From Burkholderia anthina (GTDB lineage: Bacteria; Pseudomonadota; Gammaproteobacteria; Burkholderiales; Burkholderiaceae): 64,000 nucleotides of DNA. Below the pieces are notes generated by a model. It saw only the letters and a program-made list of their open reading frames with translations, was not told the origin of the DNA and ran no database searches. A program made the position numbers and the translations under genes. The stretch lies in NCBI RefSeq assembly GCF_001547525.1, contig NZ_LNJP01000003.1, forward strand, positions 868,001 to 932,000, in the 5' to 3' direction. Below, in pieces: positions 1-8,313 of this stretch (the first letter of the stretch is position 1; each line of letters begins with the position of its first letter).

Positions 1-378
1 CTGCCCGATCTTTCGCTGATCGAGCGGCTGCATGCGGCACGGTATGTCGCGCGGCAGTCGAATGCGCACGCGCTGGCCGACATCTATCGCGCCCGTCTGC
101 TCGACGCAGGCGGCACGACCGACGACATCGAGCACGCAGATGCCGACGCGTTCGACGCGCTGCCTCGCCGCCTCGGCGCGATCCTGCTGCACGCGAAGCG
201 CCTGACGCACGCGCCGGTCGATGCGCGCGCATCCGATCTCGACACGTTGAAGTCGGCCGGGCTCACGACGCCCGCGATCGTCGCGCTGTCGCAGCTCGTC
301 GCGTTCGTCGCGTATCAATTGCGCGTCGCCGCGGCCGCGCGGGCGCTTCAGGCACGCGCCGCACAGGAGGCCGCATGA
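1..378 (+). CDS. CMD-domain protein, C-terminal part (5' end outside window)
   Basis: This frame is open from the first base and reads about 125 residues of an alanine- and arginine-rich, mostly helical protein ending in ...RAAQEAA. The stop overlaps the next start (ATGA at 375-378), so the two genes are translationally coupled. I recognise the arrangement as the partner gene of AhpD-like peroxidase-related proteins (the pair sometimes called Avi_7170/Avi_7169 families, both carboxymuconolactone-decarboxylase-like). The visible part has no CxxC pair. A role in peroxide or carboxymuconolactone-type chemistry is inferred only from the family and the neighbour; the amino terminus lies outside the window. 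Confidence 0.65.
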   Translation: MPDLSLIERLHAARYVARQSNAHALADIYRARLLDAGGTTDDIEHADADAFDALPRRLGAILLHAKRLTHAPVDARASDLDTLKSAGLTTPAIVALSQLVAFVAYQLRVAAAARALQARAAQEAA

Positions 379-968
379 CGACTGCCACCCACGGCTTCAC
401 CTCCGACACGCTCGGCTGGCGCGCGTGGCTCGACACGGTCTCGCTCGATGCGGCGACGCCCGATCAGCTCGCGGTGCTCGAAGCGAGCCACCCGCAAGCG
501 AAGACGTCCGACTATTACCTGCTGCTCGTCCACCTGCCGGACATCCTGCGGCAGCGCTCGGGCGTGTTCAACGCGATCATGTACGGCCCCGGCGGGCTGT
601 CGCGCGCGGAGCGCGAACTGGCGAGCACGGCGGTATCGCGCGTGAACGGCTGCGTGTATTGCGCGTCGGTGCACGCGCAGCGTTTCGCGCAGCTCGCGAA
701 ACGCACCGATGCGATCGAACAGGTGTTCGACGACCCTGCGACGGCCGGCACCACGGCGCGCGAACGCGCGATCGTCCGCTATGCGATCGCGCTGACCGAA
801 CGGCCCGACGCGATCGACGAAAGCGACATCGCCGCGCTCGAAGCCGAAGGGCTGACGCATGAGGAAATGCTCGACCTGTCGCACGCGATCGCGATCTTCG
901 CGTGGGCGAACCGGTTGATGCTGACGCTTGGTGAGCCGGTGTTTCCGGAGCCGGCGGCCGGCGCCTGA
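375..968 (+). CDS. Peroxidase-related enzyme, AhpD/CMD-like
   Basis: The product is 197 residues. It carries the AhpD-type active site: Glu81, Cys93, Cys96 and His100 in the context NGCVYCASVH, preceded by the helix GGLSRAERELASTAVS typical of carboxymuconolactone-decarboxylase-fold proteins. Members of this family reduce peroxides through the CxxC pair, or have unassigned redox roles. It is read directly after the preceding CMD-domain gene with a 4-bp overlap, so the two products probably act together or form a hetero-oligomer. No signal peptide is visible, so it should be cytosolic. The family call is secure; the substrate is unknown. Confidence 0.85.
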   Translation: MTTATHGFTSDTLGWRAWLDTVSLDAATPDQLAVLEASHPQAKTSDYYLLLVHLPDILRQRSGVFNAIMYGPGGLSRAERELASTAVSRVNGCVYCASVHAQRFAQLAKRTDAIEQVFDDPATAGTTARERAIVRYAIALTERPDAIDESDIAALEAEGLTHEEMLDLSHAIAIFAWANRLMLTLGEPVFPEPAAGA

Positions 969-1154
969 CCGCACGCAGGAACGCGGCGCGGAACCGGCCC
1001 GTGTCGCGCCTTGCGCGTCAACGGTCGGTGCGCTGCATGCTCGCGGGAATTCATCTCGCGCGGCGTTCGGGGCGGCGCAGGAGGGCGCGAAATTCGAATC
1101 AATGGAAAAACGACGCGAAGCAGCGTCGGTATCGCACGCCTGAATGGAACGGGC

Positions 1155-1188
1155 GTCGCGGTCGCGCCATGGTTGGCGCGACCGCGAC
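1155..1188. terminator. Strong hairpin between convergent genes
   Basis: A 15-bp perfect stem (1155-1169 pairing with 1174-1188, very GC-rich) surrounds a 4-nt TGGT loop. It lies between the convergent ends of the AhpD-like gene and the Hsp70 operon. No clear T-run follows on either strand, so it may be a weak or bidirectional terminator. Confidence 0.5.
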
Positions 1189-1234
1189 CGGATGCTTCGA
1201 CCTTCCAACGAGATCGAAACATCCTGTACTGCCA

Positions 1235-3991
1235 TCAATCGCCCAGCAGCTTCAACCCGGCCGGCAGCGTTTCGCCGAACACGCGCACCGTATCGGCTTC
1301 GTCGAACGCGATCGCCTCACGCACCATGTCGATCCACGCCGCCGATGCATTCGCGGCCGACAGGCGCTTGATCACCGCCTCGCGCGTGTCGTCCGGAAGA
1401 TCGCGCGAGCGGTCGCCCGTCATCCGCGCAATCTGCGCAGCCGCGAACGCAGCCGGCTCGACCTGCTTCCAGTCGAGCGCGAACAGCGCATCGAGCCAGC
1501 CGATGACGATTTCCGCCGGCACGACGCCGTGCGCGCTGCCGTAGAACGGCCGACGCGCGCCGATCCGCCCGAGCGCCCACGCGCACAGCGTGCGTTCGGC
1601 CGGCTTCTGCAGTTGCGCGATCAGGCGCTCGGCCAGCTCGACCTTGCGCTCGACCGGCAGCCGTTCGAGCGACGCGGACAACCGCGTCATGTCGGCCGGC
1701 CCGACCTTGGCCGGATCGAACGGCAGCTTGCGCCGCTTGTCGTCGGACGGTTCGAGGAACGCGATCGCATCGCGCACCTGCGTCTGCGCATCGTCGTCGA
1801 GCCCGCCGGCCACGCGCCGCCACAGCGTCCACCACTCGGACCACACCTGCGCGTCGGTCACGTATTGAATGCCGTCGTCGAACAGCGGCCACAGTTGCTC
1901 GATGCGCCACGCGTCGAGCGGATGGCCGAAACCCGGACGCAGGCAATACCCGGCGAGATTCAACCAGGCGCGCTCGTGATCGGCCGAGCGGCGCCGCCGC
2001 CGCGCCCGCGCGAGCAATGCGTCGAACAGTTCGCGTGCAAGCGCGACGTCCCAGTCTTCGCGCGCGCCGAGCACGTGTTCGAGTTGCGCGCGCAACCGGC
2101 GCGTGTCTTTCGGCGTCACGCCCGCGGCCTTGCTGCCGAACGAGCGCTCGATCAGCTCGATCGCCTGGTCGAGCCGCGGATGCCGCGTGGGCGCGGCAGC
2201 GTCGCCGTGCACCGGCGCGTCGCCGCGCAACTGGAATTCGAGCCGCCAGCGTCGCGCCGCATCGTCGATCGCGATGCAGTGCATTTCGAGCGTGCCGACC
2301 TCGGTCAGCGACGCGGTGAGCGTCACCGGCGTTTCGCGCGCGTCGCCGCCCGCCTTCGCGTCGACGACCGTCGCGATCGGCGGCAGCCGCACGAAATCGC
2401 CACCGTCGAGATCGACGAGATCGCCGGCTTGATACTTCGTGTCGGCCACGGTCGATACGAGGTGGAAGCGCACTGGCTGCCCAAGCTGTAGCGCGAACGT
2501 GCGATCGTCGAGCCGGATCTCGCGGCCCTCTTCCGCGCCGCGCGGCAGCAGGCAGACGCCGCGTGCGGCCGCGCCATCGGCGCCATCGTCGAGCACGAGG
2601 AAATAGCTGCGCGCGGAGCCGCCGCCGATGCGCGGCGCATGCCCGGCGCACGCGAGCCCGTAGGCCACCGCGCCGCGCGCGACGGCCACATCCGGGTGCG
2701 CGTTGTGCAGCACGTCGAGCGGCGCGCCGCGCCACGCGCCGAGCGTCTGCGCGAGACGGCCGGCAAGCGCATCCGCGCGGAACACGCCGCCGTTGAGCAG
2801 CAGCGTGTCGGGCAGCGGCCCTTCCGCATGACGCTTCAGGAACGCGGCGACGTGGCGCGTAATGGCCGCGTCGCTCGCATACGGCAAGCCGAATTCGACG
2901 ATCGCCGCGCGCGCCCGGCGCGGCAATTCGTCGGCGTCGACCTGCGGAAAGAACCCGTCGACGACGATCTGCTCGACTTCCTGCCGGGTCAGCTCGGCCG
3001 AGCGCGCGCCGCCCACCAGCTTGCTGCCCGCGCCGAGCAGCGTGACGGTGACGGACGCGGGTGCGTCGTCGCCGAGCAGCCGCTCCTTCGCCGCGCGGCA
3101 GCGCTCGACGAGTTGCGACAGGCTCGCCGCCGACAGCCGCGTGCCGGGCTCCGTCAGCCGCGTCTCGACGAGGCGCGCGAGCGCGAGATCCATGTTGTCG
3201 CCGCCGAGCATCAGGTGGTTGCCGACGCCGACGCGCGTAAAGGTCGGCTCGCCGTCGTCGCCCGGCGCGACGTCGACGAGCGTGAGATCGGTCGTGCCGC
3301 CGCCCACGTCGCAGATCAGCACGCGCCGTGGATGGGCGAACGTCTCGCGCAACGTGTCGCGTTGCCCATACAGCCAGTCGTAGAACGCGGCTTGCGGCTC
3401 TTCGAGCAAGCGCAGCGCCGGCAGCTTCGCGCGTTTCGCGGCCTCGACCGTCAACGCGCGCGCGCCGTCGTCGAACGACGCGGGCACCGTCAGGATCACG
3501 TCCTGCCGCGCGAGCGGCGCATCGGGAAAATGCGCGTCCCATGCGTCGCGCACGTGCGCGAGATAACTCGCGCTCGCGTCGACCGGCGACACCTTGTCGA
3601 CACCGTCGGCCGCGCCCCATGGCAGGATCGCCGCGAGCCGGTCGACCGCGGCATGCGACAGCCAGCTCTTCGCGCTCGACACGAGCCGGCCCGGCACCTG
3701 AGCGCCGAGCGTGCGCGCGTAGCGGCCGATCACGGCCGGCGGTGCGCCGGCCGCGTCCGCTTTCGTGTTGGCCTTCGGATCGGCCGCCCACGGCAGCCGC
3801 AGCGCATCCGGCGGCAGTTCGCCCGCCGCCGGGTGATACCGCACCGACGGCAGCAGCGGCTGCGCGGCCACCGCGCCGGGCCCGACCAGTTGCTCGACGT
3901 CGAACACGCGGATCGCGTCGGAACCGGCCTCGACGTACGCGACGACCGTATTGCTCGTACCGAGGTCGATGCCGACCGTATAACGCTTCAT
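1235..3991 (-). CDS. Hsp70-family protein, long form (918 aa)
   Basis: The product starts MKRYTVGIDLGTSNTVV, the Hsp70/actin-fold phosphate-1 loop, and has a second phosphate loop at about residues 227-236 (ICDVGGGTTDL). The ATPase domain covers roughly the first 400 residues. The protein is much longer than DnaK (about 640 aa), and its last 400 residues are helical and Trp/Arg-rich (for example LWPLFDDG and WSEWWTLWRR), without a DnaK-like EEVD tail. It shares the sequence LVSSAKSWLSH with the neighbouring Hsp70, marking both as one atypical subfamily. The start lies 5 nt after the stop of the upstream Hsp70 gene, so the two are co-translated. No J-domain protein or nucleotide exchange factor is nearby. 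The family is certain; the client is unknown. Confidence 0.88.
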   Translation of the reverse strand: MKRYTVGIDLGTSNTVVAYVEAGSDAIRVFDVEQLVGPGAVAAQPLLPSVRYHPAAGELPPDALRLPWAADPKANTKADAAGAPPAVIGRYARTLGAQVPGRLVSSAKSWLSHAAVDRLAAILPWGAADGVDKVSPVDASASYLAHVRDAWDAHFPDAPLARQDVILTVPASFDDGARALTVEAAKRAKLPALRLLEEPQAAFYDWLYGQRDTLRETFAHPRRVLICDVGGGTTDLTLVDVAPGDDGEPTFTRVGVGNHLMLGGDNMDLALARLVETRLTEPGTRLSAASLSQLVERCRAAKERLLGDDAPASVTVTLLGAGSKLVGGARSAELTRQEVEQIVVDGFFPQVDADELPRRARAAIVEFGLPYASDAAITRHVAAFLKRHAEGPLPDTLLLNGGVFRADALAGRLAQTLGAWRGAPLDVLHNAHPDVAVARGAVAYGLACAGHAPRIGGGSARSYFLVLDDGADGAAARGVCLLPRGAEEGREIRLDDRTFALQLGQPVRFHLVSTVADTKYQAGDLVDLDGGDFVRLPPIATVVDAKAGGDARETPVTLTASLTEVGTLEMHCIAIDDAARRWRLEFQLRGDAPVHGDAAAPTRHPRLDQAIELIERSFGSKAAGVTPKDTRRLRAQLEHVLGAREDWDVALARELFDALLARARRRRRSADHERAWLNLAGYCLRPGFGHPLDAWRIEQLWPLFDDGIQYVTDAQVWSEWWTLWRRVAGGLDDDAQTQVRDAIAFLEPSDDKRRKLPFDPAKVGPADMTRLSASLERLPVERKVELAERLIAQLQKPAERTLCAWALGRIGARRPFYGSAHGVVPAEIVIGWLDALFALDWKQVEPAAFAAAQIARMTGDRSRDLPDDTREAVIKRLSAANASAAWIDMVREAIAFDEADTVRVFGETLPAGLKLLGD

Positions 3992-3996
3992 CGCGC

Positions 3997-5838
3997 TCAG
4001 GCGGCGCCGCGCACGTCGAACTCGACCTTCCAGCGCTCGTTCGTGCCGCTCGGAATCGCCTCGAGTTCGAGCGTGCCGGCTTCGGTCACGCGCGCATGCA
4101 GCTTCACCGGCACGACTTCGCCGACGGTGCGCCCTTCGGCCGGCAGCGTCGCCTGGATTTCCTCCAGCTCCTGCAGCTCTTCCGGCGACCAGTAGTCGAG
4201 CAGCGTGCCGACCTGGTCCTGGCGCCGCACCGACGAGCCGAAGAAGCGGAACTGCACCGGTTCGCCGACGACGAGCCCGAACTCCTGCGGCGGCAGCGCC
4301 GCGTCCGAACCTTCCTCCATCCCGAACGGCGCGACGCACAGCGCCTGCACCGGCGGCTCCAGCCCCGGCACCGCGGGCATCGCCGATTCGATCGCGACGT
4401 AGTACGCGCGCGCCGTGCCGCCGCGAATGCGCACGCCGCGGCCGCGCTTCACGTAGCCGTAGTACGCCGCGCCACGCGCGACCGCGAGATCGAGATCCGC
4501 GCCTTCGAGCAGGCGCGCGGGCGGCGCGCCTTCGGCGGCGAGCCAGCCGTTGAGCGTGTCGAGCACGCGCTGCGTGAGCAGCGTCGACTTGAACACGCCG
4601 CCGTTGAACAGCACGGCGGTCGGATGCAGGAACGTCGCGCCCTGCGGCAGCGTGCGCTGCACGCCTTCGAGCGTGTCGAGCGCCGCGACCTGGCGGCCGA
4701 GGAACGCCGCGAGATGGCGCGTGATGCCGGCGTCCTGCGCATACGGCAGGCCGAGCTGCGTCAGGCCGACGCGCGCGCGGCTCACCGGGCGCGCGGCCGC
4801 ATCGACCTGCGGGAAGAAGCCTTCGAGGATCGTCTGCGTCAGTTCCGCGCGCGTCAGTTCGGTGCGGATCGAGCCGCCGATCAGCTTCGAGCCGCGGCTC
4901 GGCACGACGAGCGGCACCGCGTCGGCGCTCGGGTCGGACAGCAGCGTTTCCTTGGCCGAGCGGCACGCGTAGGTCAGCGCGCGCAGTTGCCACGGATCGG
5001 GCTGCGTGCCCTGCTGCGCGAGCTTGCGCGCCACCACGTGCGCGAGCGCGAGGTCCATGTTGTCGCCGCCGAGCAGGATGTGCTCGCCCACGGCCACGCG
5101 ATGCAGTTCGAGATTGCCGTCGCGCTCGACCACCGCGATCAGCGACAGGTCGGTCGTGCCGCCGCCGACGTCCACGCACAGGATCAGGTCGCCGACCTGC
5201 ACCTGCTTGCGCCAGCCGCCTTCGCTCTTCTGGATCCAGCTGTACAGCGCCGCCTGCGGTTCCTCGAGCAGCGTCATCCGCGAGTAGCCGGCGGCGCGTG
5301 CGGCTTCCGCCGTGAGCTCGCGCGCGGCCGGATCGAACGACGCGGGGATCGTCACCGTCACGTCCTGGTCGGCGAACGGTGCGTCGGGATGCGCGTGGTC
5401 CCACGCTTCGCGCAGGTGCGTCAGATAGCGGATCGAGCTTTCCAGCGGCGACACGCGCGTCACTTCCGGCGGCGCATCGCTCGGCAGGATCGCCGCGCGG
5501 CGATCGACGCCCGGGTGGCACAGCCAGCTCTTCGCGCTCGACACGAGGCGGATCGGCGTGCCGGCGCCGCGCGTGCGCGCCATCTCGCCGACCGCAAAGG
5601 TGCGCGAGGCCGTCCACGGCAGCGTCAGGTCGCCCTGCGTCAGCTCGCTTTCATGCGGCAAGTAGAGAAACGACGGCAGCAGGTCGCGCGATTCCAGCGC
5701 GCCGGGCGCGGTGAGTTGCGCGATCGGCAGCACCTGCTGCGTGATCTTCTCGCCGTCGCTCGTGCTGCTGTCGACGTACGACAGCGCGCAATGGGTCGTC
5801 CCGAGGTCGATACCGATCGAATAGCGCGGATCGCTCAC
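3997..5838 (-). CDS. Hsp70-family protein, short form (613 aa)
   Basis: A GTG start is chosen because it gives MSDPRYSIGIDLGTTHCALSYVD, the canonical Hsp70 phosphate-1 loop right at the N terminus. The GTGA overlaps the stop of the DUF2760 gene. A second nucleotide loop (CVDVGGGTTDLSL) lies near residue 230. It shares RLVSSAKSWLCHPGVDRRAAILP-type sequence with the following 918-aa Hsp70, so the two are paralogues, but this one has only a short substrate-binding-like C-terminal region of beta-rich sequence (EEGSDAALPPQEFGLVVGEPVQFRFF). It is the middle gene of a three-gene operon. The product is probably cytosolic; its precise chaperone role is unassigned. Confidence 0.88.
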   Translation of the reverse strand: MSDPRYSIGIDLGTTHCALSYVDSSTSDGEKITQQVLPIAQLTAPGALESRDLLPSFLYLPHESELTQGDLTLPWTASRTFAVGEMARTRGAGTPIRLVSSAKSWLCHPGVDRRAAILPSDAPPEVTRVSPLESSIRYLTHLREAWDHAHPDAPFADQDVTVTIPASFDPAARELTAEAARAAGYSRMTLLEEPQAALYSWIQKSEGGWRKQVQVGDLILCVDVGGGTTDLSLIAVVERDGNLELHRVAVGEHILLGGDNMDLALAHVVARKLAQQGTQPDPWQLRALTYACRSAKETLLSDPSADAVPLVVPSRGSKLIGGSIRTELTRAELTQTILEGFFPQVDAAARPVSRARVGLTQLGLPYAQDAGITRHLAAFLGRQVAALDTLEGVQRTLPQGATFLHPTAVLFNGGVFKSTLLTQRVLDTLNGWLAAEGAPPARLLEGADLDLAVARGAAYYGYVKRGRGVRIRGGTARAYYVAIESAMPAVPGLEPPVQALCVAPFGMEEGSDAALPPQEFGLVVGEPVQFRFFGSSVRRQDQVGTLLDYWSPEELQELEEIQATLPAEGRTVGEVVPVKLHARVTEAGTLELEAIPSGTNERWKVEFDVRGAA

Positions 5839-6425
5839 AGTTCCACCTCCGCCGGTGCGATGACCGATGCGTCGTGGCTGCCCGTCAGCTTCGGCAGCCG
5901 CACGTCTGCGACACGCCAGCCGCGATGGCTGACCGTGCCCGTGAACGGCGCGGAACCGACCACGTTGCCGGTCACGCGCACGGCCGTCGCGTCGAAGCCG
6001 GCCGGCAGCGTCACGCGGCTGCCTTCGGCTTCGTCGCGCACGGGCACGATCGTGAAGTGCTCGCGCAGCGCGGCGCGGCAGCCGTCGTGCACGAGGCGCG
6101 CGGCCGCGCCGATGTCGGCGTCCGCGTAGCCGGCGATGTCTTCCTCGACGAAATCGATGAAGCGCGCATCGCGCTGCAGCAGGCCGAGCAGCTGCAGCGC
6201 GGCCTGCGGGCTCGCTTCGCGCAGCTCGGGCGCCGGCGCCTTCACGGGCGCGGGGGCGACGGGCGCGGCAGCCGGTGCCGGCGTCGGAGCGGGCGCGACC
6301 GGCGCCGCGGCGCCATCGCGCACGCGCAGCACGTCGGCGGCGAACTCGCGATTGCCGAGCACGGAGAAGAACGTGCCGACGGCCAGCGACAGCCGGCCGA
6401 AGAAGGACAGGTTGGATTCGGGCAT
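5835..6425 (-). CDS. DUF2760 domain-containing protein
   Basis: The product is 196 residues and begins MPESNLSFFGRLSLAVGTFFSVLGNRE, a hydrophobic N-terminal segment. A low-complexity Pro/Ala linker follows at about residues 40-75. The C-terminal domain contains QLLGLLQRDARFIDFVEEDIAGYADADIGAAARLVHDGCR and ends in VEVEL. I recognise this as DUF2760, commonly encoded in front of pairs of atypical Hsp70 genes. It is the first gene of the operon, and its stop overlaps the GTG start of the following Hsp70. A scaffold, membrane-linked adaptor or client of the two Hsp70s is a reasonable inference; there is no experimental function I can cite. Confidence 0.8.
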   Translation of the reverse strand: MPESNLSFFGRLSLAVGTFFSVLGNREFAADVLRVRDGAAAPVAPAPTPAPAAAPVAPAPVKAPAPELREASPQAALQLLGLLQRDARFIDFVEEDIAGYADADIGAAARLVHDGCRAALREHFTIVPVRDEAEGSRVTLPAGFDATAVRVTGNVVGSAPFTGTVSHRGWRVADVRLPKLTGSHDASVIAPAEVEL

Positions 6426-6675
6426 GGGGTCTGGACTCCTGTGGGCTCGCAGCGTGGCGAGCGATCTTGCCTGGGCGCCGGGCGGCCGCGTGCGGCATGC
6501 GCACTGCCGCCGCCCGGCGCGTGATTCGAACGCGCCCTCGCGGGTGCGGAAAACCCGTATTTTGCCCTGTGGCGGGCGAACCGGGCAGAAGTTGGGGGAC
6601 AGAACATGACGGCGCGACGGTTTCGATCGCACCGGAGCGCACGTCACGCGTGTACGGCGGACGTGCTGCGCCGCG

Positions 6676-7116
6676 TCAGCGCGGCTTGCGCGGCCGCGCC
6701 GCCTTCGCGTCGAAATCACGCGACAGCATGCCGAGCGTGACTTCGCCGAAGCGCGCGAGCAGCGAGGCTTCGGCCTCCTTCAGCGTCGCCGACAGATGCG
6801 CGTTGACGGCCTGTTCGACCAGACATTCGGGCGCGTCGTCGGACACGAGATCGGAAAACAGCGGCGGCTCGCCCACAGCGCGATAGACGTCGAGCAGCGT
6901 GATGTCGTCGAGCGCGACGCTGAGCGCCCAGCCGCCGCCGTGCCCCTTCTCCGACTGCACGTACCCGCGATCGCGCAACCCGCCGAGCAGGCGCCGCACG
7001 ACGACCGGGTTCGTGCACAGCATCGTCGCGATCGTCTCCGACGTCAGCGGGCCGTCGGCCTGGTCCATGTGGATCAGCGCATGCAGCATGCGCGACAAAC
7101 GGCTGTCGGTTCTCAC
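6676..7116 (-). CDS. Rrf2-family transcriptional regulator
   Basis: The product is 146 residues with an N-terminal winged helix-turn-helix typical of Rrf2 proteins (SRLSRMLHALIHM, TSETIATMLCTNPVVVRRLLGGLRDRGYVQSEKGHGGGWAL). The three-cysteine Fe-S cluster signature of IscR/NsrR is not present (only isolated Cys at about 50 and 111), so it probably senses something other than through a 2Fe-2S cluster, or uses cysteine oxidation. It is divergent from the flavoprotein gene at 7258, and a perfect inverted repeat sits between them, so it probably represses itself and that gene. Confidence 0.88.
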   Translation of the reverse strand: MRTDSRLSRMLHALIHMDQADGPLTSETIATMLCTNPVVVRRLLGGLRDRGYVQSEKGHGGGWALSVALDDITLLDVYRAVGEPPLFSDLVSDDAPECLVEQAVNAHLSATLKEAEASLLARFGEVTLGMLSRDFDAKAARPRKPR

Positions 7117-7148
7117 GGGTAGAACTCCCCTCTCTCTCGAAACTTCTG

Positions 7149-7187
7149 AAGTTGCATGAATGATACCACCGCCCTATCATGCAACTT
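7149..7187. promoter_or_regulatory. Candidate Rrf2 operator, 11-bp inverted repeat
   Basis: AAGTTGCATGA (7149-7159) and TCATGCAACTT (7177-7187) are perfect inverted repeats separated by 17 bp. They lie in the short intergenic region between the divergent Rrf2 gene and the flavoprotein gene. A smaller overlapping palindrome, AACTTCTGAAGTT, occurs at 7141-7153. The half-site resembles the ATGCA-type half-sites of Rrf2 regulators such as NsrR. Binding by the adjacent regulator is inferred. Confidence 0.6.
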
Positions 7188-7257
7188 CTCGTGTTTCATG
7201 AGTTACCGTCAGCGGAGCACATCCGTCATTCACGCAGTTTCAGAAAGGAGCGGACGC

Positions 7258-8172
7258 ATGCATTCTCATCATGAAGTGATCGTGATCGGCGGCAGCTTTG
7301 CCGGGTTGTCGGCCGCGATGCAACTGGCGCGGGCGCGCCGCCGCGTGCTCGTGATCGACGCCGGCCGGCCGCGCAACCGCTTTGCCGAACACGCGCACGG
7401 CTTCCTCGGGCACGACGGCAAGCCGCCGGCGCAAATCGTCGCCGATGCGCGCGCGCAGCTCGACGCGTATCCGACGGTGCGGCGCATCGACGGCACGGTT
7501 CGCACGGCCGAGCGCGACGCGGACGGGCGCTTTCACGTGGCGCTGGCTGACGGCGGCCGCGCGAGCGCCGACCGGCTGATTCTCGCCACCGGCATCCGCG
7601 ACGAACTGCCCGCGCTGCCGGGGCTCGCCGAACGCTGGGGCATCAGCGTGCTGCATTGTCCGTACTGCCATGGATATGAAGTAAGCGGCCAGCGGCTCGG
7701 CGTGCTCGCCACGCATCCGCTGTCGGTCCATCAGGCGATCCTGATTCCGGACTGGGGCCCGACGACGTGGTTCACGCAGGGCGTGGTCGAAGCGAACGAC
7801 GAAGAAGCCGCGTTGCTCGCCGCGCGCGGGGTGCGGATCGAACGCTCGCCGGTCGCAGAGATCCTCGGCGATGCGCCGCGTATCGACGCGCTGCGGCTCG
7901 CCGACGGCCAGGTCGTGCCGATCGACGCGTTGTTCATCGGCGCGCGCACCGACATGGCGAGCGACCTCGCGCAGCAGCTCGGCTGCGCGTTCGACGAAGG
8001 GCCGCTCGGCCCCGTCGTTCGCGTCGATGCGTCGAAGCAGACGAGCGTCGCCGGCGTATTCGCGGCGGGCGATGCGTCGACGTCGATGAGCAACGCAACC
8101 TTCGCATCGGCATCGGGCGTGATGGCCGGAGTGGCCGCGCACCGGTCGCTGATCTGGGGGCTGCACGCGTAG
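7258..8172 (+). CDS. Thioredoxin-reductase-like FAD/NAD(P) oxidoreductase
   Basis: The 304-residue product starts at an ATG preceded by a good ribosome site (AAAGGAG, 7 nt upstream); a longer frame to 7156 has no such support. It has an FAD-binding motif at residues 9-17 (VIGGSFAGL), an ATG-containing strand (LILATGIRDELP) and a CPYC pair (Cys134, Cys137) in CPYCHGYE. The C-terminal FAD motif is VAGVFAAGDAS. The usual NADPH-binding GxGxxA motif is poorly conserved (RLGVLATHPLSVH). The CPYCHGYE context matches thioredoxin-reductase-like dithiol oxidases (GliT type) and small bacterial homologues as well as true reductases. It is divergent from the Rrf2 regulator, which probably controls it. 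The redox partner is unknown. Confidence 0.85.
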   Translation: MHSHHEVIVIGGSFAGLSAAMQLARARRRVLVIDAGRPRNRFAEHAHGFLGHDGKPPAQIVADARAQLDAYPTVRRIDGTVRTAERDADGRFHVALADGGRASADRLILATGIRDELPALPGLAERWGISVLHCPYCHGYEVSGQRLGVLATHPLSVHQAILIPDWGPTTWFTQGVVEANDEEAALLAARGVRIERSPVAEILGDAPRIDALRLADGQVVPIDALFIGARTDMASDLAQQLGCAFDEGPLGPVVRVDASKQTSVAGVFAAGDASTSMSNATFASASGVMAGVAAHRSLIWGLHA

Positions 8173-8277
8173 GCGGGCAGGCGCCGGGCGTCACGATCGA
8201 TCGGACGATTCAATGTATCGGCGAATGCGGCAGGCGGGCGCCGGCCACCCCGATGGCGGCGGCACCGAATGTGCGGT

Positions 8278-8303
8278 TTAATGCCGGATACCCTCTGCAT
8301 TAA
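8278..8303. promoter_or_regulatory. Candidate LysR operator, copy 1
   Basis: TTAATGC and GCATTAA arms (8278-8284 and 8297-8303) are separated by 12 bp and lie just before the LysR start at 8314. A near-identical 26-bp element with the same total length occurs upstream of the aldolase gene at 9283-9308. This copy covers an alternative ATG at 8281, which argues for the downstream start. It is probably the autoregulatory site. Confidence 0.65.
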
Positions 8304-8313
8304 GAGCCATGAA

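Noticed and set aside
1001..2491. A 496-codon plus-strand frame across the Hsp70 C terminus
   Set aside because: Low-complexity Arg-rich product, antisense to the Hsp70 gene.
5836..6719. Upstream extensions of the DUF2760 frame to 6719 and of the second Hsp70 frame to 6642
   Set aside because: The extensions are Arg-rich and lack family similarity; start positions at 6425 and 5838 fit the family starts.
7240..8166. A 308-codon antisense frame over the flavoprotein
   Set aside because: No motif or start support; the sense gene is well defined.
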